64,000 nucleotides of DNA, taken from positions 763,317 through 827,316 of the forward strand of contig CAOLHI010001311.1 in NCBI GenBank assembly GCA_948474755.1, written 5' to 3'. This DNA is from Ctenosaura bakeri. Its lineage: Eukaryota > Chordata > Lepidosauria > Squamata > Iguanidae. Both the position numbers and the translations under genes were made by a program. A model generated the notes under the pieces. The model was not told where the DNA came from, did not search any database, and saw only the letters and a program-made list of their open reading frames with translations. Position 1 is the first letter of the stretch. Each line of letters opens with the position of its first letter. Of the stretch, positions 33,503 to 45,698 are shown in pieces.

Positions 33503-33905
33503 AGCCATTTCCACACCTTACCTCCTTCCAGTAATGTCCCGTTGTGACCCTAGAAGCACCTTTACCTGGATGGGAGTATATCCCCAACACTCCCCTCTGC
33601 ACTTCACTGGTTGTGAGTGACACGAGTTTTCCTTCTGCAGTGTAACTGATCCCTTTCCTGTGCTGCACTGGTGAACGAAGTGCCTAGATTGTGCTTTCCC
33701 CCATTCCACATGGCAACCAGTGATGAGAGCATCACACAATCATGGGCCATTAATGGATTTTTTCCATTAAACAGAATATCCTGCAATCACAATGGGTGGG
33801 GATGCATTGGCAGCAGCACCACAACGACACTGTGCGAAAGCATGACTCACAGACAGCTGCCAACACATCCCCATTATGGGACAGCAGTGCCGTACAGAAA
33901 TGGAC
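33503..33905. mobile_element. GGCC-ended TIR element, diverged copy
   Basis: Ends aGCCATTTCCACACCTTACC and GTACAGAAATGGAC are inverted. Flanking triplets are TAC and TAT. An internal hairpin, CCATTAATGG...CCATTAA, and GATGAGAGCATCACACAATC recall the other members. Open frames on both strands here are element-derived. Confidence 0.65.
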
Positions 33906-36896
33906 TATACCTCTATCTGTTGTAGCTTTAATAGGGGCAAAAGCTTTCTTCTCTCACTACAGACAAACATCAACTCACTTGTGTAGTTCACATATACCAT
34001 CACCCAGCTTTTGCTTACTTTATTGCCAATGCTTAAGCAATTTTCTCTGCCTATCCATTCTGTATTTCTACCTCCTCCGGATCTCATATTTCTATCACAC
34101 ATCTGCTAGTATTCACCCAGAGATTTTCTCTGTTTTGATTGGACACCATAAATACACCAATCTGCTTATTAATACTGATGGGGTTTTCATTTATTTGTTT
34201 GTTTTTTAGGTTTCTTAAGGTTTTATTGAATGACCACTATTAAGAAAATCATTTGCTGATACTTTTTTTCCCCATTATCTTTCCCTGCAACCCCAGCATG
34301 AGTATAAATATCTATCAATTGAAGCTACATTCCAAGCATCTGATGATGTAGGCTACAGTGCATGATTCTTTATGCCAAGTAAAACTTGGTAGTGCTTACA
34401 TGTCACAAGAGTCTCTGTTATTCATATGTAATACAACATTTGATCCTCTTCAGGCCAAATAGCTGCAACAAAAGTATAAGTAAAAACTATCAGTAGACAG
34501 TAGGGGGACCTATATCTTCCAAGCACTGGCAGTATTAATGTGCTGTTTGTGAGTAGGCATCACTCTTCATACTGAATTTCATTGCTTTCCCTCAAATGAA
34601 TAACTTTAAAATACAGTATACATTTTTATTGCTACCATATTTATTCCAGTGATAAAACAGAGCCATTTTTTGCCATAGAAATTAGGCCAATGAAATTTAA
34701 AAACTGCATAGAGACAACAAATTCAAAAACCTCACACTACTGACTCCTTAAATCTTTTGCAAGTCTTGTATGAATAATCTATTTTACACTGACACTAGTA
34801 TTATCTACCTTCAGCACCACTAAAATTAACACCAATGGGAGGGAAAAGGCACACATAATATCTTTCATAAGCAAGTGTTGCTGTTGTGTTAGAAGCATGT
34901 ATGCTGCTTTAATCAGTTCATGATATACTTTTTCAAAAGATTCGCCTGAAGGTATACTGTCAGCTTCCTCTACATATACATATAGCACATATAACTCAAT
35001 TTTCTTCAGTAGCAAAATGACAAAGAAACTAAAGAATTATCTAAAATCAATACATCTCATGAAATCCCAACAAAGACTCAGTCAGATAGTGCATACCAAC
35101 ATAATCTGAAAAAGGAGTAACACACACAAGAATACAATGCAGAAAGGGTTACACCTTAACAACCTAGGCTTGGAAGCAATGACTGGCACTTATGAACCAA
35201 TATATATAAATTCTCTGTCCCAATCTTGAGATCTGTAGAGAACAGCATACTTGCTGCTCAGCGGAAAGATATCCCTGCTGAACAGATTATTGGTACTGTC
35301 ACTCCTGACAGCTGATTACCCATCAAAGAGAGGGAGTCCCTGGAGTCAGTACTCCTATCCACCAGAAGGGATTATCGATGCTGTCAGAGCTAAAAGCAAC
35401 ATCTGTTTAAATGCTTACATAGCCCCGGGTCTGGCACTCACATTGCTATTTGCTAGACTGGTTCATCTCCACTTCCTTGTACACATGTGATGGCTGATCC
35501 AAAAAGGAACACCATGTTGAAAAATAAGTTTCAATCCATCTTTGTTAACTTTGGGCATCAAATTACAGTCTGTATGTCTGCAGAATTCATATGACATGCT
35601 ACTTAAGAATTTTTGATAGCTTCTCTCCATGGAACCTGTGCTTACTCAGTATGGTCCAGGTTCAGGTGTTTAGAAAGCTGCCAAATAGAAAAATAAAAAT
35701 GTTGCCATTGTGCAATCACCTATCTAACTGTAGTTTTCAATACATTTTTACCAACCCTCAAGACTATGGGTACATATGCTCAGACAAACCCCACTACTTC
35801 AAGATGCACCAATCTAAATGGGAAAGAAAGCAAACTACATGTCTACCTCATTCTATTAAATAAGATGGGTTTAGAAGCATTGCTTTGACTTGATTCCCAC
35901 TTACTTTTAAACTTTCTTACATATAGAGCTTAGAAGCACTTCAGAGGTCAGGCGACAAGAGGTTGTTTGACAGAAAATACCTCTGGAAACAACACTGCAG
36001 CTAGTAAGGCTCTGAAATGCAATTATTTTAAAGATAATTTTTACAATCTATATTTTCCCCCAAATGCTCTTTCAAACACTCTCCAGGGGACTCTGTACCT
36101 TGATTTGGTCTAGAGGTATTCCAATTTAAAATTTAATTTTTAAAGAGAGATAAAAAGGCCAACAGCAAAGCATGTTTACTTTTGCATTTCCATAATATTC
36201 CATTATGTTATTCAGTTCAGTGTAAATTATTGGTACTATTTCTGCCCCTGCAGAAGTGAATGCACATTTTTTGCTTTTGTTCAATACAACTCCCATAAGA
36301 GTCATCAGAGATTAGAAATAAAGTATTAAAAACACTTGCTGGGTTTAAAGAAATCTTGCAATTTTTCTTTTCCTATTTGAACTATGCCAAATGAATAAAA
36401 GAATCCAGCTCTTACATAAATTAACAATCTCTTTCTCATTCCCTCTCTTAAACACACACATACATTGTCACTGCCGCCACCACCACCAGTGGAATTATAC
36501 TATTTTGGACAGGGCTGTTCACCAAACTGGGTTCAAAATATGCAACAGGATGGCAACACCCTTTTTGCTTTTACTGTGTAGGGAAAAAAAATTAATTACT
36601 TTTCCCCTTGAGATTTGTGCTGGTGCACTCTTTTATAAAGATCAGTAAAGGTCAATGCCCTAGCTGAACTTTCATTCCAAGACACCACTTCATCTATTTT
36701 AGCAATACCTTTTGTATACTTCACTGTATCTTTTTTTTCACCCAAGTGATTATTTGTATTTCTTCAGAATAGGCTTGCAACGTGATGAAAGCCTCAACAC
36801 TGCCATTATTATTAATCAAGTTATGATCTTCTGGCTGGTGCCATGCAGAGAAAAGGCTAGCTATGACTACCCTACACACCGAGGGATCAGAACAAA
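33906..36896. other. intron, nothing recognised
   Basis: AT-rich, with a short CAC/CCACC stretch near 36475. No exon or repeat was assigned. Confidence 0.5.
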
Positions 36897-37286
36897 GGCC
36901 CTTTCCACACTTTACCTTCTTCTGGCGCTGGGGTGCAGGGATCACGTGAGCAGCCTCTGGCGAGAGGTTCTCGTGTCCTGGGCCCTTCGGCTCCACACAA
37001 GCTGCCTGCTCACGCGAGAGCCCCACCTCTTTCTTCTGCAGGGCAGGAAGCACGACCGGCACGGATCTGGAGGCCCTGCATGCCAGGTAAGTGTGCTCAG
37101 GGCCCGGCAGCAATGCGCAATCACATACCATTTTCGGCTTCTAGCTGAAAATGAAAAGGTGTGCGATCGGCACCTGCCAGCCCTTGGAGCGTCGCGCGAT
37201 TGTGAGTGCGTCATGCAGTTCACTCCTCACAATCGCACAACACTCCAAGCGCCCTTTCGCATGAAAAATCCCGTGCGGAAAGGGCC
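36897..37286. mobile_element. GGCC-ended TIR element, reference-like copy
   Basis: Ends GGCCCTTTCCACAC and GTGCGGAAAGGGCC are inverted, with flanking triplets AAA and ATA. The interior aligns with the 8.1-kb copy (AATCACATACCATTTTC hairpin, GCGATCGGCACCTGCCAGCC, CGCGCGATTGTGAG). It spans most of a 201-codon frame (36712-37317), which is therefore not a gene. Confidence 0.85.
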
Positions 37287-38790
37287 ATACAATAATATAC
37301 AACAATGTGTCCTATAGAGGCTTTGGTTTTATAGCTACTCATTCACTATACAGAGTCTCAGCTAGTATGGAGGAGAAACTAAAAGTCTCATCACCTTTAC
37401 CTGTTCAAGTTTGGTTTCAACTGTCTCACAAGGAGACATAACTACAACTTTCAGTATCCTTCAAGTGCAGTTGAAGGACAAAAGATCTGCTGCTTACTCA
37501 GGTTTTGCTGTAGTTTTCTGATCTACTTGTTCTGTTTGCTCTATTTAATACAGATATATTGAAAGGGCATGTGAAATTGCCAAATCTACAAAATTGCTAC
37601 CACAGCACTTGGATGACTTCCTTGGCCTCTGAAAACAGCCAAGTGTCACCGCAAGTTCTCCTCCCCACTTAAACTTTGCTAAATGGAGAGTACTTGGATC
37701 TTGGATCTGTCTGTCTGTCCGTCTGTCCATCTATCTGTCTGTCTGTCTGTCTGTCTTTCCTCCCTCCCCTCCCTCCTCCTCCTCCTCCTTTAGGAGAGCA
37801 AGTTTCAAATCACAGTTTCTTACATTGCTTGTAATCATAATTAGGGAGCACATTTGAAAATCTTTTGAGCTGTTGTATATCTTTTTAGAGAAGATCCAAC
37901 AAAACTATAACTAGCTACAGAACTCTAGTCATTCACAGAGGTTTATTCGCTATTTCGTCAAGTGCAGCTGTTTGAACAGCTGAAGAGGCAAGTTTCTTTT
38001 CATTTTCATTTAAACTGAAAAGTTGGTTGCCTCTTCATCATGCAATAAAGCTATTCTTTTTATCAAGAGTTTTCTGCAAAAACTAAACATGCACAGGCGG
38101 CACTGTTGATCTTCCAACCATTAACAAACTACGGTTAGGGATGTACAAATCTGCTGCTTTTATTTTTATCTGACTTTTCAGAATCCCATCAACACTTTTT
38201 TTCCAGCTAAATTCATTATCAAACAGATGTCAGATTTTAAAATTATTATTATAGATTTATTGAATACACATGTAGGATATTCAGGCTTTTTTTTCTTTGA
38301 TAAAACAAATTTTCCCTCTCTCTCCCTCTTTCTCCTTTGCCAGCTCTCATTATTCTGATGATAAAATTACCTCATATGTGTTTTTAATCTGTCAGCACTA
38401 CTATTCAAGATTTCTTCTTTTGACCATCATGCAATGTACATTATCTATATGGAACTGTACCACAAGTGCATACATATTTGTTTGCATTTTGAATAGTCTT
38501 TGAGCAGACAGCAAATAAACTTCAGCTGCAAGAGCTACAATAAATTAAAGCATATATATTTCCATCTACATTGCATATACATTTGAAACAGAAGAGATAT
38601 CCATGTAATTTCACACCTCAGGTTCTGCTGCAATAGACAAAATGCCCCAAAGAGTTTCTTAATTTGGGGGAAAACACAGAAATTTTACACACAAGGACAA
38701 CTGCTGTTTAGCAAAGTCAAAAGGAGGTAGAATAAGATACGTCCTTCATGTGATAATGGATAAATAAAAAATATCGAAACACTATACACA
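37287..38790. other. intron with microsatellite, nothing else recognised
   Basis: Holds the TCTG/TCC tract at 37706-37790. Near 38222 an A/T-rich TAGATTTATTGAATACA may be a LINE tail remnant. Confidence 0.45.
37706..37790. repeat. (TCTG)n then (TCC)n microsatellite
   Basis: Tetranucleotide tract with CCGT and CTAT interruptions, followed by TCCTCC triplets. Confidence 0.95.
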
Positions 38791-38799
38791 TAGCTGTCA

Positions 38800-39225
38800 T
38801 GCAATAAGAACCAAAATGTTGTGAAAGCTGGACAGTGAAGTGAGCTGATAGGATGAAATGTGGTGTTGGAAAAGAGTTCTGTGGATATGATGTACTGCCA
38901 AAAAGATACATAAAGGTGTCTAAGAACAAATCAAAAGGAAACTCTCCCTAGAAGTCAAGAGGACTAAACTGATACTATTGTGCTTTGGACGTATCATAAG
39001 AAGAAATGACTCGTTAGAAAAGACAATAATGCTTGGTAAGATTGAAGGCAGCAGGAAAAGAGGAAGATCACATGACAGGTGGATAGGTTCAATCAAGGAA
39101 ACCACAGCCCTGAACTTGCAAGATATGAGCAGGACTGTTGATAGCAGGGTGACTTGGAGAGATTTCATTCATATGGTCATCATAAGTAGAAGTTGACTTG
39201 ATGGTAATTAGCAACAACAGCAACC
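38800..39225 (+). mobile_element. Bov-B (RTE) LINE 3' end
   Basis: GTGAAAGCTGGACAGTGAAG begins the recognisable part. The frame 38978-39196 reads GRIIRRNDSLEKTIMLGKIE, then SRKRGRSHDRWIGSIKE, the Bov-B ORF2 C-terminal tail; upstream it is frameshifted. The tail GGTCATCATAAGTAGAAG then TTGACTTGATGG is the Bov-B terminus shared with the local SINEs, which such elements are known to mobilise. Confidence 0.9.
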
Positions 39226-41517
39226 AAGCAAACCAGGGAACTCTAAATAAGAATGCAACCTCGGGGGGCGGGGGGGAATCATCTCCTTCACCTGGCAATG
39301 AAGACTAAAGACCAAAGTATGGAATTTAATTAGGCCACATATTTACTGAATTAACTAAAACTGCTTTGGGAAAATTTAATCCTAAATAATATGTGGGAAT
39401 GCAAATTGAAGACTAACAAGCTGGAGACTAAGGATTAAAAATATCATGGTCTCCAAGACAAAAGGGTGAGACCACTCTGGTTCTAAGCAACAGTTCAGAA
39501 CTGAAATCATCCCCTCCACTATCTTTGCCTTAGAAACCTGGCCTCTAAGGAAATAATAAGGACATTTAAATATCATGGAATAAAAATCAAGCAAACCTTG
39601 AACTCTAAAATGAAGACTGAAAAAACATTGGTTGGATCATTGCATAATTCCACCTAGGAAAAGAGGGCTGTTCCTGTTTTCCTGCACTCAGTACTGCAAC
39701 ATTTGGTGGGATCTTTCCCATGCAATTTCACAATCTGTGTTATAGCTGAGACTCACTCTTTCCCCATGAAGTATTCTACATTTAGAGGAAGCAGAGATAT
39801 AAATCAGGAAAAGAAAATCAATCAGTTTTCACACATTCAAATTTTTAAAACTTTTCATCTTAATATGAAGAAATATGAACATTTTGGTAAATTCTTCAAA
39901 AGTGAATTTTAAAGAAAATTTTCTCCTATTTGTACCAACTAAATGCAATATCCAGCTATTCTCAGCATAGAGAGGACTATCTTCTACTGTCACATATTTA
40001 TCCAAGATGGGTAGCCACTCAGGAAAAAAAAAATGTTGGCAACCCCGACAAGGCTAAATACAGGCTTCTAAGAACTCAGAACTCCAAATTCTTGGCCAAA
40101 ATGAAAGAATCTTTCATTTTGAGTTTCTCGCACATATGATTTGCTTCAATCACTATATGCATTTGAAGACATTTGGACATTTCTAAAAATTCTTATCAGA
40201 AAAAAAATGAACTGAAATTATATTCCCACCTATCTCTAAGATGAATCAAGTATTTTTAAGGGTTTTTTTTTTTCACTTGACTATAAATAAAATCTAGCAC
40301 ATAACATGTAGAATCCTTGCCATTCACACTATGTTTTTTGGCCATTAACTCTTCATTGCTGCTACTGTGGAGTGGGGAGCAAATGGCAGTTTACATAAAG
40401 GATTTTTGAAAAGTATGCAAGCACAGGGCCTCACAACATCCAGACCCAACAGTGAGCAAAGGCACTGAAGAGATCTGAACGATGACTGGCCATGTTGCCT
40501 ACAGTGTCTTGAGATGTGACTGATGATTGGCAAAGTCACTTACAACGTCTTACAGCTTTCTTCATTCTGCAAGGCTACAAGTGGATGTGGAGGCAACCCC
40601 ACTAGGCACCAACCAGAAATAAGCAAGAATTTCTGTTGCAAGAGCTCTTGCTTCTTAGCACTAGTCTGAAAAAAAAAACTTTACTATATAATGAATGCCT
40701 CTGTGCTTAATGCATCATCAAGCATCTCTCAAAGGCCACAAATCTTACAATCATCCTCTACTGAAGTGTTGGAACTTGCTTTGTGGGGAACTCTTCTTGC
40801 TGCAGAATCCTGTTTCTCTTTAGAATTTCCATTTGCCCATCTGATATTGAAGAAGTTGGAAAAATAGAGCTGTTCACAATCTACACACACATGTCCACTA
40901 GGAAGCTTTGAAGTCCTACCTTTATTTGACTCCATTATTCTCACTGATATTCCCTTCTTAGGTTTTTCTTCCTGAAGTCCGATTATTATCATTCTTTCAA
41001 CTTTAGCCCTTGCTTAACTCCTGTGGTGTATTTTGCATGCATGTTTCTCTCTTTTGAAAATTCAGTGTAAATTTAGCAACATTGCTGCTAAAGGAAACGC
41101 ACATTTTTATTTTACAAGCCTTTTTTTCTCTGTGGCTACTCCCACACTGTTCCTTTTTCACTTTTCAGTAAAATTAGCATTCCTCTACTCTAAAATCTTC
41201 CATGTTTATTACCCTGAATACAGCAGAGAATTTCAAGCAGTGTTTTATGAAACAAATGAAATTTGGAGATGCACACAGGCCCATCAAATGACCCACTCAA
41301 CTGTCCAGAAAAGTTCTTCCTTGAATGTTTGATGACTTTTTAAAGCAACATTTTAGCTTTCAGATGTCTTCCTATTTGTGGCATGTTATTGTTCCTATCC
41401 CTCCTAAGCATTGTGCCTTACTGAAAAAAGAGTCATCTTGCCACACCTGTCTTCTTGCATAATCCTGTGATTAAATTCTTGAATTGATTGGAGAGCAACA
41501 TTGCTTTACCAACTCCA
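39226..41517. other. intron, nothing recognised
   Basis: AT-rich. A perfect 12-bp inverted repeat sits at 40097-40121 (CAAAATGAAAGA / TCTTTCATTTTG). Confidence 0.5.
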
Positions 41518-41770
41518 GAGGTGGATCCAGGGTGGGGCAAATGGAGCAAGGGCCCTATGTGCCGAAGTCAGGGGGCGCAAAAAAGCCATGCCCCTCCACC
41601 CCCTTCGCAGCAGTGTTCCCCTGTTGTCACTGCCGCCATCCTCGCTGGCGTTGTTCTCAGTCCAGGATGGCAGAGGCAGCGGCAGCAGCAGGAGAAGCAG
41701 CGTCTCTAACTGGGCCTGCCCCACACCTGCTGCAGCCACCCCCCTGGGCTGTGAGATAGGCACACCTAGC
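41518..41770. repeat. GC-rich interspersed repeat, copy 1
   Basis: CAGTCCAGGATGGCAGAGGC, then AGCAGCAGGAGAAGCAGC corresponds to GGCCCAGGATGGTGGTGAC, then AGCAGCAGGAGAAGCAGC at 47560-47590. The start, GGTGGATCCAGGGTGGGGC, is a common type of reptile repeat start. Overlapping frames in all phases reflect the GC-rich repeat. Confidence 0.5.
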
Positions 41771-42045
41771 TCATGGGTATGGGATATTGACTAACCCCTG
41801 GCTGCAACTGACCAAGCACACTTTGTTAATATCCTGCTTCTTGGAGAAAGGAGAGGAGGAGGGAAAAGGAGAGCTCCATGTGAAACTCAAAGCAGCGCCA
41901 GAGGTTATTTTGTTGCTCCTAGTGTGCCCCTTTTATTTTAATGGCAGCAGATTTCCTGCAAGTGGCACTGACCGGATTCCTCTAAAAGGCTCCCCTACCC
42001 CTTTTTTTTAAAGATGGGAAAGAAAAAGAGTGTATGGTTCTAAAG

Positions 42046-42344
42046 CAGAGCTTTCCAAACTTTTCATATGCGTGACACGCTTTTTAGACATACCTCATTT
42101 TGTGATGCAATAATTCAGTAAGTGGAAGCAGGCTCTCCACCTGAGCCTGTCCTGCTGTCACTGCCCTCGCTAGAGTCTTCCATGGCCTGGGGCAGTGCTG
42201 GCAGGAGAGGTAGCCCCTTCAACCAGGCCTGGCCTGCCTCAGTGGAAAGAGAGGCAGCCCCTCCAACCGTTACATTCACGCAACACACCTACACACTGCA
42301 GGCGACACACTAATGTGTCGCAACACACAGTTTGGAAAGCTCTG
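42046..42344. mobile_element. hAT element, non-autonomous
   Basis: Ends CAGAGCTTTCCAAACT and AGTTTGGAAAGCTCTG are perfect 16-bp inverted repeats, flanked by an exact 8-bp duplication TTCTAAAG (42038-42045 and 42345-42352). The subterminal GCGTGACACGC / GACACACTAATGTGTC block recurs in such elements. 299 bp long, with no transposase. The interior holds GC-rich sequence (42120-42270). Confidence 0.95.
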
Positions 42345-42493
42345 TTCTAAAGGACATTATTTCTTGTTTCTGTTGCTCTTTGTGCTTAGTATGTGTAAAA
42401 AGGATGAAGTCACCTGCAAAGGTTGAGAGGGGGAGAGGTCTGTTGATCTGTCTGCTGGGGAGAATGAGGGATGCACAGGCGCACAGTCGTACG

Positions 42494-42511
42494 TACACAC
42501 ACACACACACT
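42494..42511. repeat. short (AC)n microsatellite
   Basis: Nine or so AC units. Confidence 0.85.
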
Positions 42512-43850
42512 CCCAAGGCTCAGTTTGGATTCACTTTCTTTTCTTACAATTCTGCATCTGGGTTGCTGGTCAGGATGCAGGGCTCACTGTGTAATTCAAG
42601 ACTCTTCCCCCACGCCCTCCTCCTTTCTACATGTATTATCAAACTGCTTAGGAAAAGGAAAGCAGGGCAGGAGGGATGGGGGTTGGGGAACAGGGAGGAC
42701 AATCTCGATGGCTTTCCGTTCAACCACCAGCTTTTTTCTTTTTTTAGACTTTTGGTTTAAAACTCTCATTTTCAGTGTGACTTTAGAGAGGAGTGTGTGT
42801 GTGTACATGTTTGTATTGTCGTATCATTGCCTTGGAGCACACCTACTCCTCTGTGGCCCCCCACCCCTCTGTCTTAACCTGGTTGCGCCTTAAATGCTGA
42901 TGGTAAGGATTTAATCTCATGGAAAATTGGAAAGCTATTTAAGTAGCAAATGGGCCTCCTGATGCCTTCTAACTTCTGATTCTTTGTGTTTAGAAGCCCA
43001 TGAAGATATTGTGATATGTGATATGCTACTCAAGACCTTAGTGGAGAGAAGGTCAAATGGTGTGTGTGTGTATGTGCACATGCACTGGTTCTGAAAAATA
43101 ACAGGAATTTGAGATGGGAGCTTAGTTAACTCTTTAGCAGCTTCCCAACACAATTGCAGTTCCAATATGTTTGTTTTCTGTTAGTGATGCTGGTCTCTGT
43201 GCAGATGTATCATGTCACTGACAACTGTCAAGGAAAGAGGACCTGGACTACCTGATTGCTATGGCAGCAGTGCTGATGCTCAGTACTGGTCTTGTCCTCC
43301 TCAAGTCGGTATCTGGTGTTGCATACAAGGATCTACCTTGCTCTTTTAGCCGCAAATTGGCTTTCCTTGCTACTGACAGTGTGACCAGGGAACCAGGAAG
43401 TTCCTAGCTCTGTGTCACCATTGCCACAAAAGTATACCAACTAGTCTTGCACTTCTCTGAAGAATCTTAGTTGGAATATAACACGGATGATGATGCATGT
43501 TGAAGGGCGGTTGTAAATATTTAGTAAGATTATAGGTGTTCCCAGACAAATTATACAAAGTGTAACTATTCTGTCTTGTCCTCCTGAGTACTTTTTTTTT
43601 TTTTTTTGTGAGAAGAGGAGAAAAGATGTCGGGGGGGGAGACAATACATAATGGGACAGTTAGAAGTGGAAGATGTCATCATCTGAAATACACACAAAAT
43701 TCTGCAAATAAAACGGTGCTTTCCCAAGAAAAAACTCATCTTGAAGCACACAGAGATCTTTCTAATTGGCAATACCATATATCTGAGACTTATATTTTCA
43801 GACTAGCTTACAGTAAGCAAGATCCAAGTCTAAGTACTGATATGGTAAAA
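42512..43850. other. intron, nothing recognised
   Basis: Short GT runs at 42795 and 43060, a T-run at 43591-43607 and a G-run at 43630. Confidence 0.5.
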
Positions 43851-44138
43851 CAGGGGTTCTTAACCTGGACTCCTTCAGTTATGAATGTATGCAGCAAACC
43901 ACAGTAGTATTAGTGTCCTTGTGGCTTTGTCACCAATAGAAATCATATTTTCCTATTAGATTACTGTTCTTGCCAATATCTTGAAATAGTGTTCAAGCTC
44001 ATCACTACTGTAGTTATTAGACCTGCAGCTAGAGAAGGGGGTAAAGCCTGTGGACCTGCCACTATTCTGAAAATGGATCATAGATTTAACCTTATTGCCA
44101 AAGGAGTCTGTAACACAATAAAAGGTTAAGAACTCCTG
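43851..44138. mobile_element. hAT-like element, decayed
   Basis: Ends CAGGGGTTCTTAACCT and AGGTTAAGAACTCCTG are inverted repeats with one mismatch. Flanks TGGTAAAA and TGATTTAA agree at five of eight positions, an eroded duplication. 288 bp, no coding capacity. Confidence 0.75.
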
Positions 44139-44736
44139 TGATTTAAACTTCATCTGCAAGCAACATCATAACCTTGAAACACTTTGGATACTTGTAACAT
44201 GCAGCCCCTATCCTAAAGAACCACCCTGAAGTCAAGAAATTTATGTGGTAGTTCAGGGATTGGAAGATTATAGTAGAAGGAGCAAATTAGCAAAAGCTGT
44301 GGCTGATCATGCCATTACTCAGGAGATCAGAGTGTAAATTGACTTCATGGCTATATTTGAGGGAATTGCAAGGTTATCTCCAGAGTTTTGGTAAAACTGT
44401 GTATTTGCCAGAACTGAAATACCAGCAGGGGGCCCACAGATTTAACTGTTTTATGATTTGCACTTTGGAAAGAATACCCAAGAAAATCAAAACCTAAGAG
44501 AACTTTCTGTTTACCTCTCATAAAGTAGGGGGACCAATTTTGAGTACCATGCCTTGAGAAACTTGCACCACAAAATCTAGGAGCAACAAGTGACCAGTTG
44601 GCTGAAAGTATCAATGTGTGACCCGTAAAGAGTATGGAAGTCATATTTGGTTGTCCATGGCTATGCATATGAACCTGTTACTTTTTTAATGGTAAAAATA
44701 AAGGTCAAAGCTATTCCATGAGGGCAGAGATTGGTC

Positions 44737-44751
44737 TTTCCAGATGTTGTT
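44737..44751. mobile_element. palindromic repeat, left arm, split by CR1
   Basis: TTCCAGATGTTGTTG is the left arm of the family seen intact at 63327-63434. It is followed directly by CR1. The right arm (GAATGATGGAAACTGCAGTCC, then ATGGAGGGCTAC) lies near 45026-45067. Confidence 0.5.
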
Positions 44752-44956
44752 GCATCATAGAATCATAGAGTTGGAAGAGACCACAGAGGTTATTCAGTCC
44801 AAACCCCTGCCATGCAGGAACATACATCAAAGCACTCCCAACAGATGGCCATCCAACCTCTGCTTAAAAACCTCCAAAGAAAGAGACCCCACCACACTCC
44901 GACACAGCATATTCCACTGCCAAACAGCTCTGACCATCAGGAAGTTCTTTCTGAGT
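44752..44956 (-). mobile_element. CR1 LINE 3' end
   Basis: Starts CATCATAGAATCATAGAG, then CCAAACCCCTGCCATGC and CAACCTCTGCTTAAAAACC. It stops near CAGGAAGTTCTTTCTGAG, so it is shorter than the copies at 20.3 and 25.5 kb. Confidence 0.85.
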
Positions 44957-45399
44957 TTGAATCAACACTGCAGGGAAAGAGATTCATATCACAGCTTCCA
45001 TCAGCCCTGTCATAGCTGGTGGTGAGGAATGATGGAAACTGCAGTCCTTTAGCATATGGAGGGCTACATGCTTCCCATCTGTGCTTTCATGAGATGAGTG
45101 ATTCTGCAGCAGTGTCAGTCAGTTACTCTGCTGGTTTTCCAGGATATTTGAAAGGCAACTGAAAATAACTCGCAACAAAGCATCTTTCCCAGTTATAACT
45201 AAGCAGGGAGTGGTTAGTGTTCCTGCAGCGGTTAGTGTTCCTGCAGCCTTTAAACTAAGCTAGCTATTCCATGTTTTTCTCTAGGGTAGGGGTAAAAGGA
45301 AGTGTCATTCTCTTAACAGAAAGCTGTGTTGTTAAGCTGTTTATTGAAGGATTTTTTTGCAAAGCAGGACCTCAAATCTTATAACCATTCTAAAGACTC

Positions 45400-45600
45400 C
45401 AGAACATTAAGGGTCAAGAACTTTAGAAGAGCCCTTCTAAACCAAACCAAACCAAACACCTCTCTAGTCTACCATCCTGTTTATCTGCAGTGGCTACCTA
45501 GAAGATCACAAGCAGGACATGAAGGCAACAGACATTTCCTACTGTGATTTCACAGCACCTGGAATTCAGAGACCTGCTGGCTAGTAGCCACTGAGAGTTT
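45400..45600. repeat. interspersed repeat, unnamed
   Basis: The order AGAGCCCTTCTAAACC, CTCTAGTCTACCATCCTG, CAGTGGCTACC, CAAGCAGGACATGAAGGC resembles a widespread reptile repeat (GATCCAGCATCCTGT...CAGTGGCC...CACAAGCAGGGC). I cannot assign its class. Confidence 0.45.
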
Positions 45601-45698
45601 CATTTTCCATGATTGCCAGGAATCTATCACAATTCTGATTCACAGACTCCTGTGGGTGTCTGGCACTTTAAATCAAAGTATCAGTTGTCAAACACATA

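Noticed and set aside
33671..34209. Overlapping plus-strand frames including a Ser/Tyr/Phe-rich C-terminus
   Set aside because: The first half lies in a TIR element; the rest is low-complexity intron with no domain or splice support.
36712..37317. 201-codon plus-strand open frame, the longest in the window
   Set aside because: It overlaps the full TIR element at 36897-37286 and ends in its right terminus. No splice context and no family resemblance.
41484..41794. Three overlapping plus-strand frames with Ala/Ser/Gln-rich protein
   Set aside because: All phases are open because of a GC-rich interspersed repeat with a second copy at 47.5 kb.
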